NCBI RefSeq assembly: GCF_963678635.1
Contig: NC_087063.1
Location: 23,878,701 to 23,938,700 of the forward strand
Origin: Symsagittifera roscoffensis
Taxonomy: Eukaryota; Xenacoelomorpha; Acoela; Convolutidae
Direction of reading: 5' to 3'
Length of the DNA: 60,000 nt
The notes under the pieces were generated by a model. It did no database searches. It saw nothing but the letters and a program-made list of their open reading frames with translations, and was not told where the DNA came from. Shown here one piece after another: positions 10,994-21,774 of this stretch (positions are counted from its first letter, which is position 1; each line of letters begins with the position of its first letter). The position numbers and the translations under genes were made by a program.

Positions 10994-11224
10994 ATCAATT
11001 CGTTTCAAAGAAAACTTCAGCTGGCGTAAGTATTCCATTACCTTTTAAGAATGCTGCCCGAAATTCAAATCCTAATCATACTTGATATTTGATTATAAAC
11101 TACGATGATTTCCATTAAAAACATGAAAAGTGACCATTTAAAAAGTGACAATTTTATGAGTAGCATGTCTTATAGAAGCAGTCTTGCTCGCCAAAAAACT
11201 TGAAGTAGTCAAATCAACAAGGGT

Positions 11225-11275
11225 AAAAAATACAACCGGTTCTTGTGCGAGTAGCGCAAAAATTTCAGACCAAAA
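11225..11275 (-). mobile_element. Family B 3' end, minus strand
   Basis: On the minus strand: GGTCTGAAATTTTTG, then GCGCTACTCGCAC (hairpin remnant), then AACCGGTTGTA. It starts right after the end of the tandem duplication. Confidence 0.35.
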
Positions 11276-11799
11276 AACTAAAAAATAATCTTTTCCAAAT
11301 TGTTAGAACAATGATTCGTAGTGTAGTAAAGAACCTTTGAATTTTTGGAAAATTTGGTCTTTATAGTAAATAAGGCTTATTCAAAAACAGTTATCTGTGC
11401 AAGATGAATAGGACCAAAACGAAGATTGAATAAAAAGCCTAGGAAACTTTTTCTAGTTTCATTTCCAAGAAGTAGTAAAAGAAACAAGGTAAATTTTCTT
11501 TTGACAGTTGATTTTGATTATTTTGGAGGCTCCGAACTCCATATGCTCAATCAACTTGGAAAGTTTTACTAGAAAAATTTCGTCCTTTTTTTAAATTAGA
11601 AGGCTAATCCCCATGTCAATTGACAGAGCGAACTAAGCTGATACGTTAAGAAATAGATACATAATGCTTTAAAAAAGAATGAATCTATGAATAGTGAATT
11701 CAATGTACGCTGTGAAAACAAATTAAAATGTAAAATTTTAGAAAGTGAACTCAGTGTTAAAGCATAAGTCGTAAAATTTTCCCGCACCGAGCGCTTATG

Positions 11800-12001
11800 G
11801 ATTCTAATTGATTATAGTGGATTCCCGAGACAAAAAGAATGCATTACATTCCATTAAAGATGTAAACTTCAACTCACGAAATGGATTATATTGCCATTAT
11901 AATCGGTTAATTTTGAAAAAAAAAATTAATCTACTATGATCCATTATAATCCATTTTATTCCATTATTTTTGGCAATGAAATCGATTACTTTTGCCAAGA
12001 T
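11800..12001. repeat. Degenerate ATTATAATCCATT repeats (part 1)
   Basis: Short, imperfect repeats of the type ATTATAATCCATT, ATCGATTA and CATTATTTTTGG fill this stretch and continue after the MITE insertion. Similar tracts occur at 12870-13045, 13560-13730 and 18385-18600. Confidence 0.5.
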
Positions 12002-12432
12002 CAGGGGCGGATTTAAGGGGGGGTGGCGGACGCCCTCCCTTCCCCTCAGGGATTCAACCTCCTGCAGACCCAAAGGGTCTCCCCCCTTGGTACATTTAAA
12101 AAAATTCATTTTTGGCAGATCGACCCTAAAATTTTTCTAAAGGCGCCTTCGGCGCAAATATATACTCATTTTGAGGGGAAGCGCGCGCCAAAAAAAAAAC
12201 GCAATTTTTTTGTCAAAATTTTCTTAAAAGTGCCCAAAAACGGCTTTTTGACCTGTTTTTCAAAAATTTGCCTACGGCGCAGAAAATTGGGCCAAAACAG
12301 CGTCTTTTTAGTGGTTTAGTAGAGCTCGGAAAATCAATTTGGTCCACCTAAAAAAAAGGTAGACAAAATGTTCGAAAATTTTTTGAAAATCCTAACCCCC
12401 CCCCCCTAGAGAAAATCCTAGATCCGCCTCTG
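12002..12432 (+). mobile_element. Complete hAT-type MITE (family C), perfect 8-bp target duplication
   Basis: The element is 431 bp, from CAGGGGCGGATTTAAG to CTAGATCCGCCTCTG. Both sides carry GCCAAGAT (11994-12001 and 12433-12440), an exact 8-bp duplication as made by hAT transposases. Internal landmarks include a hairpin AAGGCGCCTTCGGCGC, GAAGCGCGCGCC and the run of 11 C before the right terminus. The element interrupts the ATTATAATCC repeat tract. No open frame codes for a transposase. Confidence 0.9.
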
Positions 12433-12541
12433 GCCAAGATAATCCATAACAATCGATTTTTTGTGAAATATTAATGCATTTTAATCCATTTTTCCATTTT
12501 GTTTTTAGAACTAAATTCGATTATTTTTGCAAGGGGGAACT
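12433..12541. repeat. Degenerate ATTATAATCCATT repeats (part 2)
   Basis: Continuation of the tract interrupted by the MITE: AATCCATAACAATCGATTTT, TTAATCCATTTTTCC and similar pieces. Confidence 0.45.
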
Positions 12542-12705
12542 GGGGGGGGGGGGTGTCAATCATTGACCCCCTCGCCAAACTCTCCAAAGTCTACCAATAA
12601 ATAATCCCCCCATGTTCAACCTTGAGGGGGAGGGGCGAATAGCGCTTGTGGCAAACTGACCTGACGGATAAATAAAGGGAGGGGAAGGGGTAACGTAAAG
12701 AAGTG
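12542..12705. other. G/C-skewed patch with a 12-G run
   Basis: A locally GC-rich patch holds a run of 12 G, CCCCCTCGCC and GAGGGGGAGGGGCG. It resembles the G-rich end of the family C elements only loosely. No gene is seen in it. Confidence 0.3.
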
Positions 12706-13296
12706 GTGTAAACAGAGATGAATTGAAAAAGTCGAGACAAAGAAGTATATTAATTTTCATGTGAAATGTAATATTTTATGAAACGTAATACGTAGCAGCT
12801 GCACTAAACAGGAAAAAAGATAACTTTGAAAATCATTGTAAGTTTCATGATTAATCTCTCAAAAATTCCATTGTAATTGGTTGTTATAGACTATGTTGGC
12901 TTAGAAAATATTGGGATTAAAATCCATTTTTAAAGGATTATAATCATTTATAAGGAATTATATTGAGATTTAAAATATTAGGATGGATTACAATCAATTT
13001 TTTGTACTTTTATAGATACTGACCATACTATGACAATATAATCGATAATGATCCACGGTCGCTCGAAGCGGGTTGCACCTTGAAGAAAACAATTCAAAAA
13101 TAACAAAACTATTTTTTTGAAAAATCTAACTAAAATGACATTTAAGAAATCAAATAATGCTACATAAATGAAAATACAAAACTGCTCATATCAGCACGAA
13201 GCCCCCGATGTTCCCACCGCCCTTAAAGGTCTATGGAGCGATAGTAACATAAAAAAATTAAGTGTAAGAAAATAAAATGAATGTTTTTTTTTAATT
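12706..13296 (+). repeat. 0.6-kb tandem duplication, copy 1
   Basis: Starts GTGTAAACAGAGATGAATTG and ends with AAAATGAATG and a T run. The copy at 13388-13976 repeats it in the same order and orientation at a spacing of 682 bp with few differences. It includes ATTATAATCC-type repeats and GATCCACGGTCGCTCGAAGC. No coding frame. Confidence 0.85.
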
Positions 13297-13299
13297 TGA

Positions 13300-13387
13300 G
13301 ATTTTTTGTAAACATCATCCCCCCACACTGAATTGAGGCGCGCAATTCGCGATTTTTAATACGTTACCGGACGGAACACATATCACT
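13300..13387. repeat. Segment also present inverted at 14504-14585
   Basis: Contains ATCCCCCCACACTGAATTG, GCGCGCAATTCGCG and ACGTTACCGGACGGAACACA. The same blocks appear in reverse complement around 14504-14585. ATCATCCCCCCACA also matches the reverse of family A internal sequence, so this is probably a chewed family A piece. Confidence 0.55.
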
Positions 13388-13976
13388 GTGTAAACTGAGA
13401 TGAATTGAAAAAGTCGAGACAAAGAAGTATATTAATTTTCAAGTGAAATGTAATATTTTATGAAACGTAATACGTAGCAGCTGCACTAAACAGGAAAAAA
13501 GATAACTTTGAAAATCATTGTAAATTTCATGCTTAATCTCTCAAAAATTCCATTGTAATTGGTTGTAATAGATTATGTTGGCATAGAAAATATTGGGATT
13601 AAAATCCATTTTTAAAGGATTATAATCATTTATAAGGAATTATATGAGATTAAAAATATTAGGATCGATTACAATCGATTTTTTGTATTTTTATAGATAC
13701 TGACCATACTATGACAATATAATCGATAATGATCCACGGTCGCTCGAAGCGGGTTGCACCTTGAAGAAAACAATTCAAAAATAACAAAACTATTTTTTTG
13801 AAAAACTTAACTAAAATGACATTTAAGAAATCAAATAATGCTACATAAATGAAAATACAAAACTGCTCATATCAGCACGAAGCCCCCGATGTTCCCACCG
13901 CCTTTAAAGGTCTATGGAGCGATAATAACATAAAAAATTAAGTGTAAGAAAATAAAATGAATGTTTTTTTTTTAAA
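13388..13976 (+). repeat. 0.6-kb tandem duplication, copy 2
   Basis: Second copy of 12706-13296, separated from it by 91 bp. It runs directly into an inverted family A element. Confidence 0.85.
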
Positions 13977-14345
13977 ATTGAGATTTAACGCCATATAAAC
14001 TACAAAAGGATAGATTTTGCTCCTTTTAACAAATCAATTATGTCAAATAAAGTTTTTTCAACCAATTTGGAATGATTTCTAAGGCGATTAAACATCCGCT
14101 TACGCGTTAATAGCGCAAAATACATCGCGCGTTAATTGTCCCAAATTGGCCAAAATTACAATCTTTAAACCCCCATAATTTTACGAAAAATGATCTCAGG
14201 TGGAAAATTTTTTCGAATTTAAGCTCAGGACAACAATACATTTCGATTGATATAAAAATTCCATCAAAAATGGCTAGTTAAAAAGTCGAATTTTGTCTGA
14301 AGAAAAAAAACCCACCCCGTGGACACATAATCTGTTACTTTCGTT
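13977..14345 (-). mobile_element. Family A Helitron-like element, minus strand, 3' end missing
   Basis: On the minus strand it matches the full copies from the 5' side: GTTTCGTAACGAAAGT hairpin, GGGGTGGGTTTTTTTTCTTC, TTTTTAACTAGCCATTTTTG, GACAATTAACGCGCGATGTA, and TTAACGCGTAAGCGGATG to AACGCCATATAAAC reversed. The 3' hairpin and terminus are absent. Confidence 0.6.
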
Positions 14346-14503
14346 ACGAAACTCGGCACAATAAGCCTTAAATTTTTTGACTCCACCTTAAGTTCAAATG
14401 CAAAATTTGAGCTTACAAAAATGTTTAAACTGTGAGAAAATAATCAGAAAAATTGAACTGTTTTAACAAAGGATTGTATTTTAATTTTATCCCCCCATAC
14501 ACC

Positions 14504-14585
14504 ATTGAATTTGCAGTGATATGTGTTGCGTCCGGTAACGTATTAAAAATCGCAAATTGCACGCCTCAATTCAGTTTAGAATGAT
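14504..14585. repeat. Inverted partner of 13300-13387
   Basis: CCCCCCATACACCATTGAAT, AGTGATATGTGTTGCGTCCG and AACGTATTAAAAATCGC match the 13.3-kb segment in reverse complement. Confidence 0.55.
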
Positions 14586-14948
14586 ACAATTTGCAATTTA
14601 CTTTTTGATAATACAATGAAAATAGCGCGCAAGCTATCCCATTTAAATTATAGGGTTTGTACTTGTTGTAAACGTAATCCCCCATAACATAAAAAAGAAT
14701 GATCGCAGGTGACCATTCATTTTTAAATTCGAGCATTAGATACTAATAGCTTTCAGAAAGTACAAAAATTAGCAATAAATGGTTAATTAAAAACACCCAC
14801 GCACAATTATTCCGCAAAAAGCAGAATAGTACATTTCCAAGAAGATATTTTTCACACCTTTACCGCATCTGATGCAGTTTCTGATATATAAATTGGTAAA
14901 AAATTGTTTTAAGGGAATTGTTTCATCTTTCACTGTTTAACTTTGACG

Positions 14949-15047
14949 TGGGCTATTTTGGTATGGGCTATTGTGTCCATTGGGATATATTGGTATGGGA
15001 TATTTTGTAATGGGATATTTTCGTATGGGATACTTTGTCCTGTCACC
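14949..15047. repeat. 15-bp minisatellite 1, terminated by TTGTCCTGTCACC
   Basis: About six units of TATTTTGGTATGGGA with substitutions, ending TACTTTGTCCTGTCACCG. The period of 15 keeps one minus-strand frame open (a KYPI-type pentapeptide repeat), but nothing else suggests translation. The arrays at 23046-23132 and 27624-27740 have the same period and a similar end. Confidence 0.75.
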
Positions 15048-15845
15048 GTTTACGCAACGCTTTAAAATTATTGCGGGTAGAAGATATCCAAAACGGCCGA
15101 AAGTGCAAAATTCGGACACCTCCAGACCATTATTAGAATAGCGTTAGTGTTAGTCAATATACCTCCAGTATTTTAACTTCAAACATCCATAATTTTTGAA
15201 CTCTATACAAAAGTTTGATCAAAAAGTGCCAGTTGAAAAGTCAAAAATTTATATTTGTCTGCGGAAAAAAGATACAGAACAGAAACAACCCATCTTTTCT
15301 CCCAAAGTCAATCCAATAAAAAACTATTAAATTTGAAGCAATAAAAAAGGGCCAAAGTGCTGAAGTTTTGATAACCAACAAAAAAAAACAGAAGTGATGA
15401 AAATCGAATTAAAGACACGACTTATGAGATTTTCTAGCAAAAACTAACAAAATCAAACAAAGCAAAACTAACACTCTGATGAAACAGCGGGATTTTTTTA
15501 CAATGGTTCATCATTACAGAACATAATCTTCTAAACACAACAAGAGCTTTTTAGATAACTACATTTTCCGTCATATACCATTGAAAAAACAGAGATACAA
15601 GTTCTTTTCTGAACGGTTTGAAAAACCCTGTCCACTTGAGTTGAAAACAAGACGCAAATTTAGGACAAAGAGGGTTATATTTTTGCATACCAATTGCTAA
15701 TTGAATGAATATCTTATCAGGCAAAATATGTAGTAGTTATTTTTGAAAACAGTTTGGTTTTGCAGGAGCTTAGCGCAAAAGATGTTTTTTTTGCTTCTTA
15801 AAAAACCGCTGCCAATTCTCCAACCACTAAAAATAAACTTCAAGG
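15048..15845. other. AT-rich stretch, nothing recognised
   Basis: I see no repeat family of this window and no bounded open frame here. Confidence 0.3.
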
Positions 15846-15911
15846 GTTGTTGAGTGACATATTCAAAAATCAAAGTCGCAAAAAATCAAATAAGACAAAT
15901 CACTCAACAAC
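15846..15911. repeat. 12-bp inverted repeat
   Basis: GTTGTTGAGTGA (15846-15857) and TCACTCAACAAC (15900-15911) are exact complements, 42 bp apart. It could be the terminal repeat of a very small foldback element or a chance hairpin. Confidence 0.4.
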
Positions 15912-16005
15912 ATTTGAGGTTTGTTTGTGGTTGCTGGATTTATCAGAAAAACTTTTAATGCTTTGATTCAAACTGCAAAAAAAATGAAAGATGCGTTTCA
16001 GTTGT

Positions 16006-16075
16006 CGAAAAACGCTTTTCATCTTCCTCTCACTGTTGCGCAATTACAAAACATTGAGGTGAATTCCAACTTCGA
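16006..16075. repeat. Source segment copied to 17531-17600
   Basis: CGAAAAACGCTTTTCATCTT through CATTGAGGTGAATTC reappears 1.5 kb downstream with very few differences. Here it lies inside a plus-strand open frame (15921-16115, 64 codons) that I cannot assign. Confidence 0.6.
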
Positions 16076-17312
16076 ATTTTTTCATACATTTTTGAGTTGG
16101 AAGGAAGTGCTATAACTTTTTGAACTCTATATTTGAATTCTACCTCTAATTTTGAATTTTAAGTTGTTGGTAGCTGCGAGCAAATAGCATAATAAGAAAA
16201 ATTTTAAACACAGATACCAAATGACAAAAAAAAATGAAATAAAAATAAGCTTTCTGTGAGCGTTAGAAAAGCGTTGATTTTGAATACTCGGGTTCAAGAG
16301 TTGATAATATCTAACTATTTTGTCGATTTCCTTACTCAAAATGGCATTATCGGCCAGTGCAGAGAAAACAATGAAAGTAAAACCGGCAAAAAAGAGCAAA
16401 AAGAAACGATTAAAAACACAAAAAACCTTGACCAGTTTTTATGGAGGCGGTGAAAACTTGTTTGAACTTTTGAAACGAACTTCAGTATTCAGGCCTCGAT
16501 AAAATAAAAATGTGGTGGCTTGGCTATGATACAAATTCCTAGAACAGATGAAATTTAAACAGATCTCATGCCAAAAATGTAACGAGGCATTCGCTCATTA
16601 TACTCCAGTCCTCGTCGATTTAAAAATTTCTGTAAATGGCCTAATGATGCTTAAAAAATCCAGGTGATTATGTAATAGTAGTCGTAAGATCGGAGGGTGA
16701 AAATTTCAAAGGAATTTTTTTGACGTTTTGTTGCCTTGTTTCTGAGGACTAAGAGTTTAAGTTCTAATTCATATTGACAATTTTTTTATTCAACTTTTGT
16801 CTGATATTTTCCCTCAAACTATGTTCTGAGGTTTGAAGAAAATGACTGAATATTGATGCCTGGGAAGTTTTTATAAAGACAAATTTTTTTAACTTTAACC
16901 AGTAAATTTTTTTCGCGGCATTTTAGTACCATCTGAAACAGATTGTTCTCTCGAGCTCGAATCTTAAGCGTTGTTTTACTTGGCCAAAAAAAACTAATTT
17001 GACCTGTTTGAGACAAGAAGCGCGCGTTATATTGTTTTACTATAACTATAACTATTACGATTTCATCATTATCACTTATTAGTTCGTTCAAAAAACTCTA
17101 CACACCAATTTGCAAAACTTTGTACGAATTTCAAAAAAATTTACACAACGCTTGTGCGCCGGCTGTTTTTCACTCCATATGAGCAGTATTGTTCTTTTCC
17201 TTAGTCCTGAAACGAACTTAATTTTCAAGCTAGCTGTTTTTACAGTCTGGAAGATAATGATGCCTTGAATTAAAAATAGACAAATATTTGTTTTGCGACC
17301 ATTTTTGTACAG

Positions 17313-17468
17313 TTACGCGGTTTGAAGACGGCAAACTGGACAAAAGTCAAATGATTATTTCTCCCACAGTTTCCATATTTTTCTATCAGCGTGATGCGTT
17401 AGCAACAAGTTGGACCGCCTCAGGAGAAATGGAGCTATGTGTTAATAGATGCAAAATTTATTATGAGT
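17313..17468 (+). CDS. Candidate internal exon, symmetric phase 1, function unknown
   Basis: A 156-nt stretch bounded by a good acceptor (TTTTTGTACAG before 17313) and a consensus donor (GAGT then GTAAGTA at 17469). Read with one base carried in and one carried out, it is open throughout, so it would be a symmetric phase 1-1 exon, the class often used for extracellular modules. The predicted 51-residue stretch has a hydrophobic strand (PTVSIFFYQ) and three close cysteines near its end (LCVNRC, YYEC). Codon use is less AT-rich than the surroundings. No neighbouring exon could be found by eye, and I do not recognise the family. A chance open frame between chance splice sites remains possible. 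Confidence 0.4.
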
Positions 17469-17496
17469 GTAAGTAAAAACATTGATCAATATATTT

Positions 17497-17641
17497 ACAA
17501 TAGAATCAATCAAAGCATGATTAAAAAACGCGAAAAAACGCTTTTCATCTTCCTCTCAATGTTGCGCAATTACAAAACATTGAGGTGAATTCCTATTTCG
17601 ATCATGCTTTGAACAATAGAATCAATCAAAGCATGATTAAA
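17497..17641. repeat. Patchwork insertion: duplicated flank around a copied segment
   Basis: The same 29 bases (ACAATAGAATCAATCAAAGC plus ATGATTAAA) occur at 17497-17525 and 17613-17641. Between them lies a near-exact copy of 16006-16075, followed by TCATGCTTTGA, the reverse of the flank TCAAAGCATGA. This fits a break repaired by copying a nearby template, with duplication and inversion of the flank. Confidence 0.7.
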
Positions 17642-17649
17642 ATGAATAG

Positions 17650-18384
17650 CAACAAAAAGTTTTAAGACACGAAACGGTCAAATTTTTCACTGATGCATCA
17701 GGACAAAATTCAAATGACAAAATTGTTAACCAGAGCCATTTGTAATTTTTTTCAGCGTAAAAAAAATTTAGCTTTTTTTTTTCTTTTAATTGGCTAACAA
17801 GCAAAAAAAATCAGCTTCAATTGTTTTATAGCAATTGTTTTTTTTCTGAAATACTTTTTCTTCAAATTAAAAATGCAAAAACTGACTAATTCTTGCGTTC
17901 TCATCCTTTACCTGTAAAAAATCATTGACAATAAACCATCAATTTTACCGTTCAATTTAGAAGTACAGCATACTACTCACGTCAGGTTGACATTTGGATT
18001 GTTTCTATCTTTTTTTCCTTAAGTCAGTGTTTGTGGTACAATAAATAAAAAAACTTACTAAAACTATAATTACTTCAATAAACCTTTTAATTTACACGTA
18101 ATTGCAATTAATGAAGCGTGCTAAATAACTCGGATCACCTGCATTGGAGTTCTATGAAAAAAAATCATATTCTTTGATATTCTTCTTAATTTTTCATGTT
18201 ACTCAATAACTGAATTTTGTTCCTATCAAAAAGTTTCTGAGTGAGGCTCACGAAACTTTTTTGGCAATTTCAGTTTGGGTTTAGAAATGGAGTAGGCCGC
18301 ACACTCGTTTTGCAAATTTTCTGCATTACTCATTTGATAAATGCAGAACTTCTTGTAAAAATTTGCTTGACGAGAAACAAAAAT
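17650..18384. other. AT-rich stretch, nothing recognised
   Basis: No gene or repeat family is seen here. Confidence 0.3.
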
Positions 18385-18600
18385 AAAAAGGAAAAAAATC
18401 CATTTTAATGTGATTTTCTACTTTTTATGTAATCCATTATAAGGAGTTTCAAATGAATTATAATGCTTATGTTTTTGCGAGAAAAAAATGGGTTAATATC
18501 CATTTTAGTCCTATTTTGTTGTCTGAGCGTAGCATGATAATCGATTATATTGAAAATATTTTAGACCACGAAAATCCATTATAATTGATTGTTTTCACTT
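18385..18600. repeat. Degenerate ATTATAATCCATT repeats (third tract)
   Basis: Pieces such as ATCCATTTTAATGTGATTTT, GTAATCCATTATAAGGAG, ATCGATTATATTG and AATCCATTATAATTGATTG resemble the tracts near 12 and 13 kb. Strongly AT-rich, no coding frame. Confidence 0.45.
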
Positions 18601-18804
18601 TTCTTAAATGCGGCAAAGTTATATCGTTATAAGCTAAAAATACAAAAGTACTCAGCTCGAAACTTGCCCTCCGTATGAAACAGGAAACATGTGTCAACTA
18701 CCATCAGACTTAAAATTATAGTTACCAGTGATTAAATTCCCCTGTTGCTATAGGTTTGACAGTTGAAACAAACAAATTGACCCTTAAAACTTCTTTTCTA
18801 GAAA

Positions 18805-18850
18805 CTTTGTGTTTGCTACTTGCACCACAGAAACCACCTATCCTTGTTGA
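18805..18850 (+). mobile_element. Degenerate family B 3' end
   Basis: GAAACTTTGTGTTTGCTACT, TGCACCACAGAAACCACC and TATCCTTGTTG follow the order of the family B terminus. The hairpin stem is partly lost. Confidence 0.35.
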
Positions 18851-18859
18851 TTTTTTGTC

Positions 18860-20340
18860 TTTGGAATATTTTATGGCACTTTTCAACCTCCATGATTTCA
18901 ATTGCGCTGAACAAATTTTAAAAAATTGATTAAGAAAAAAATTGCGAGCTCACGAAAAAAATTGCATAAAAAATGATAAAAATGAGCGTATTTGTTTTTT
19001 TGTAATTTAAATTTACTATGTGTTTAGACATTATACCATGCTGAACTTAAATTATTAAAACTTTAAGACGAGGGGGAATAGAAAAGAGCCTAAATTCTAT
19101 TATAGCATAAAATTCTTGGATATATGTGCATTGAAAATTAACTACATAGAAGTGAAACGGGGCTACACAAAAAATAGTGATGTAAAAAGCATAAAAATTG
19201 ATTATAAAAGTGTAGAAAAAGTTAGTTTCACGCAGAAGTGAATTTGCGCTAAGAAAATAAAAAATATTACCTAATTTTGAATTTTTTTTATAAAACAATG
19301 CTTTCCATACATATTTCAAACAGCTGAAATTGTTTTTTGATGATTAATAGTTTGATAGTTATGTCACTGCAATAATGATTAAAAGAACATGTCGTTTAAA
19401 GAACTTGAACATTTTGTCTCAGCGAGCTTCCATAGGGACGTGCTCTTATCGGTCAGTTGTCATATGTTAATTTTCAGAAAGTAAAATTAATGTGCCCCTT
19501 CAATTAAAACCCTTTTTAGACTGATACTATAAAAAAGATAAAATAGCTACTAAAGAAAGACCTTATAAGGCTACTATATGGAAAAAATTAGGTGGAGAGG
19601 AAACCTGTGGGTTGCTGAAATAGTCATAGTCTGACAAAAGAAACCATAGTCACACATAAAAAAGCCAAAACTGACATAACTTCTGTAAATGGCCAGAAAA
19701 ATTTCAACTAGAAAAGTTTTATTATAAATAAGCTATAGTCAGAACAACTTTCGCATATTGCTAAAACATTTTATTGTGGAAAACTGTATTAAAATATGGG
19801 CTCTGACCGATATAATTTTATTTTACTGTTTGGAAGCTCAAAAATATTGATTGTGTCTCAGTACAAAGCCTTGATAGTGATTTTATTTTATAAAAAAAAT
19901 GAGTCTGGACAAGCTTATGAACAAAGTTTTACAACTTTGCATGCAAAAATTTTTTCAGAAAATGTTTCTTTGAGCATAGAGGTGATTTCCCAAACTTCTC
20001 ATCTGTTTCCAAAATTTGTGAAATCGCATAAGATACCTAGCTTTCAGACCTGGCTTCAAGGCTCCAAAGGTTCTGTCGATTAGCTGTGAAGCGAAATTTA
20101 AATTAAAAATCAATTTTTTTGCAAAAGTTATCAAAATAAATCTTAGACTTCGTGACAAGCTTTCTAGATAGCTCCTGTCAGGAAAACTATGGTTGCCTTA
20201 GACTCGTTACGTTCCTTGAAGACCAAAACTTCAACCTGGATATCTAGCCCTGGTGTCATTGTATCTCAACCAATCTACTACAAAAAAAATATAAAGTAAA
20301 TCGGAATGTTTTACTGCTTAGGCTTTATTCTTAAAAAAAT
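18860..20340. other. AT-rich stretch with one unassigned ATG open frame
   Basis: Mostly featureless. A plus-strand ATG frame at 19796-20083 (95 codons) runs without a recognisable domain and overlaps a minus-strand frame. I treat it as likely chance in AT-rich DNA. Confidence 0.25.
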
Positions 20341-20350
20341 CAAAAAAGAA

Positions 20351-20559
20351 TTAAGCGTCAAATAGATTAGCATTTGTCAATGTTAAGAAATAGATCCGTC
20401 GCAGATAAAAATTTTTTAAAAACAAGATTAGCGTCTAATAGATTACCATTTGTCAATGTTAAATAGATCGCAGATGAATTTTTTAAAATTAGATTAGCGT
20501 CAAATAGATTAGCATTTGTCAATGTTAAGAAATAGATCGCACATGAATTTTTTTAAAAC
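20351..20559. repeat. Tandem array, three units of 66-77 bp
   Basis: Units start at 20351, 20428 and 20494 with TTAGCGTCAAATAGATTAGC or close variants, then CATTTGTCAATGTTAA, AAATAGATCGCAGATGAATT and a T/A run. The middle unit is shortened. Confidence 0.75.
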
Positions 20560-21774
20560 TATGAGTAAACAGTATCAAAATTTAGGTTTATTTATCCCCC
20601 GGTCTAATAGGCGTATTGCGAACAAATTGGGTAGGCGTATTTCGGAAAAGTCTGCTCAAATTTATTTAATTATGTTCAAAATCAAAATCAATTTAACCAA
20701 ACATCGCACAATTGATAATAAGTTTAGTTCCAGCGAATCGCAAGGGAATCATCAAAAACAATGCTTCTAATAATTTTTTTGCCTAAATTTTGTGTGGTGT
20801 CAAACTAGCAACCCAAATTGGCCAGCTTGTGGAAATCCTGAAGCGGAGTTCAAATAAGAGCTCGTTCTCGCGCACCATCATAGCGATGACGTGCGATCAA
20901 ATACACCGGCTCTCGATGTCAACCTAACTTTTTGCCGCTATGCTAAGTTCTTGTCACTTCTAAAACCTAATTTTGAAGAAAACAAGACTGCGGGTATTAA
21001 GCAGCTGGCTGTAACAAATTTTGGCTTAGATCAGACTTAGTTACACGGATCAAATTGAAAGAATTTGTTCGTCGCATTTTTGGCCATCGCGTTTTTATCC
21101 CTGGCCAAGGTATCTCAGTCAAAAATACCCCAGAAATTAGAACAGCCCAGAACGAAGTAGCCCACGTAAATAAAAACATCCCATCTATGGATCCGAAACA
21201 CATAAAATATCGCAAGAGCATAAAAGAAAGAATCAAAACCAAGATGCCGAAATTGAACAAATTGATCAAAGTAGTGCTATTTTTTGAAAAAGCGCGTGAA
21301 ATCAAATTCAGTTCTAAGCGTGAAAACTTCAACGCACGTTTTAAATCCACCAATCTTTTGAAATATCAAACCATAAAGATATGACTTTCTCAGCTCACCT
21401 GGCATTATAATCAAAGAATATGACTCTTGGTCAAAAGATCAAACAATTGATTCACGGTGGATCAAAAGTCTTAGTTCGAAATCAATAAAAATTGTCCCCA
21501 AAACCCTGAAATCCCCCTGTATCGAGTAACCAATATGGGATGCGGGGCGAAGGAAAAGGCAAAAGTATGGCTTCTATCGCCTCCCAAAAATAAAACATCT
21601 ACGATGGCTATAAATTCAATTTTTTTTTGATTTTTGAAAATTAAGTTAGCAATGCTTCAAAATGCCAAAATTTCGAGAAAATTATGCCATTAATTTCACA
21701 AAATGAAGTGAAAGAGAATGCCAAATGAGCCAGAGCTTGAAAATAAAATACTATCTCTGAGTTTTCATAGGAGT

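Larger units (their letters stand above)
9012..11221 (+). repeat. Tandem duplication, unit 2 (2210 bp, with MITE insertion)
   Basis: A second copy of the 7236-9011 unit, longer because a 428-bp MITE plus its 8-bp target duplication sits at 10558-11001. Both units end in AATCAACAAGGG, which marks the breakpoints. The insertion happened after the duplication, or was lost from unit 1. The intact octamer in unit 1 favours the former. Confidence 0.85.

Noticed and set aside
12560-12760. Minus-strand proline-rich open frame
   Set aside because: Comes from the G/C-skewed patch and the edge of a duplicated repeat; no domain or splice support.
20351-20559. CRISPR-like repeat array
   Set aside because: Units are tandem, of uneven length, without unique spacers, and the window is eukaryotic.
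21055-21384. Plus-strand 109-codon frame (with a 118-codon minus-strand frame opposite) that vaguely recalls MAPEG-type glutathione transferases near PEIRTAQNEVAHVNKNIP
   Set aside because: The similarity is short and lacks the conserved Arg/Asn-rich motif and the membrane helices on the same strand. Splice context is absent. Likely chance.
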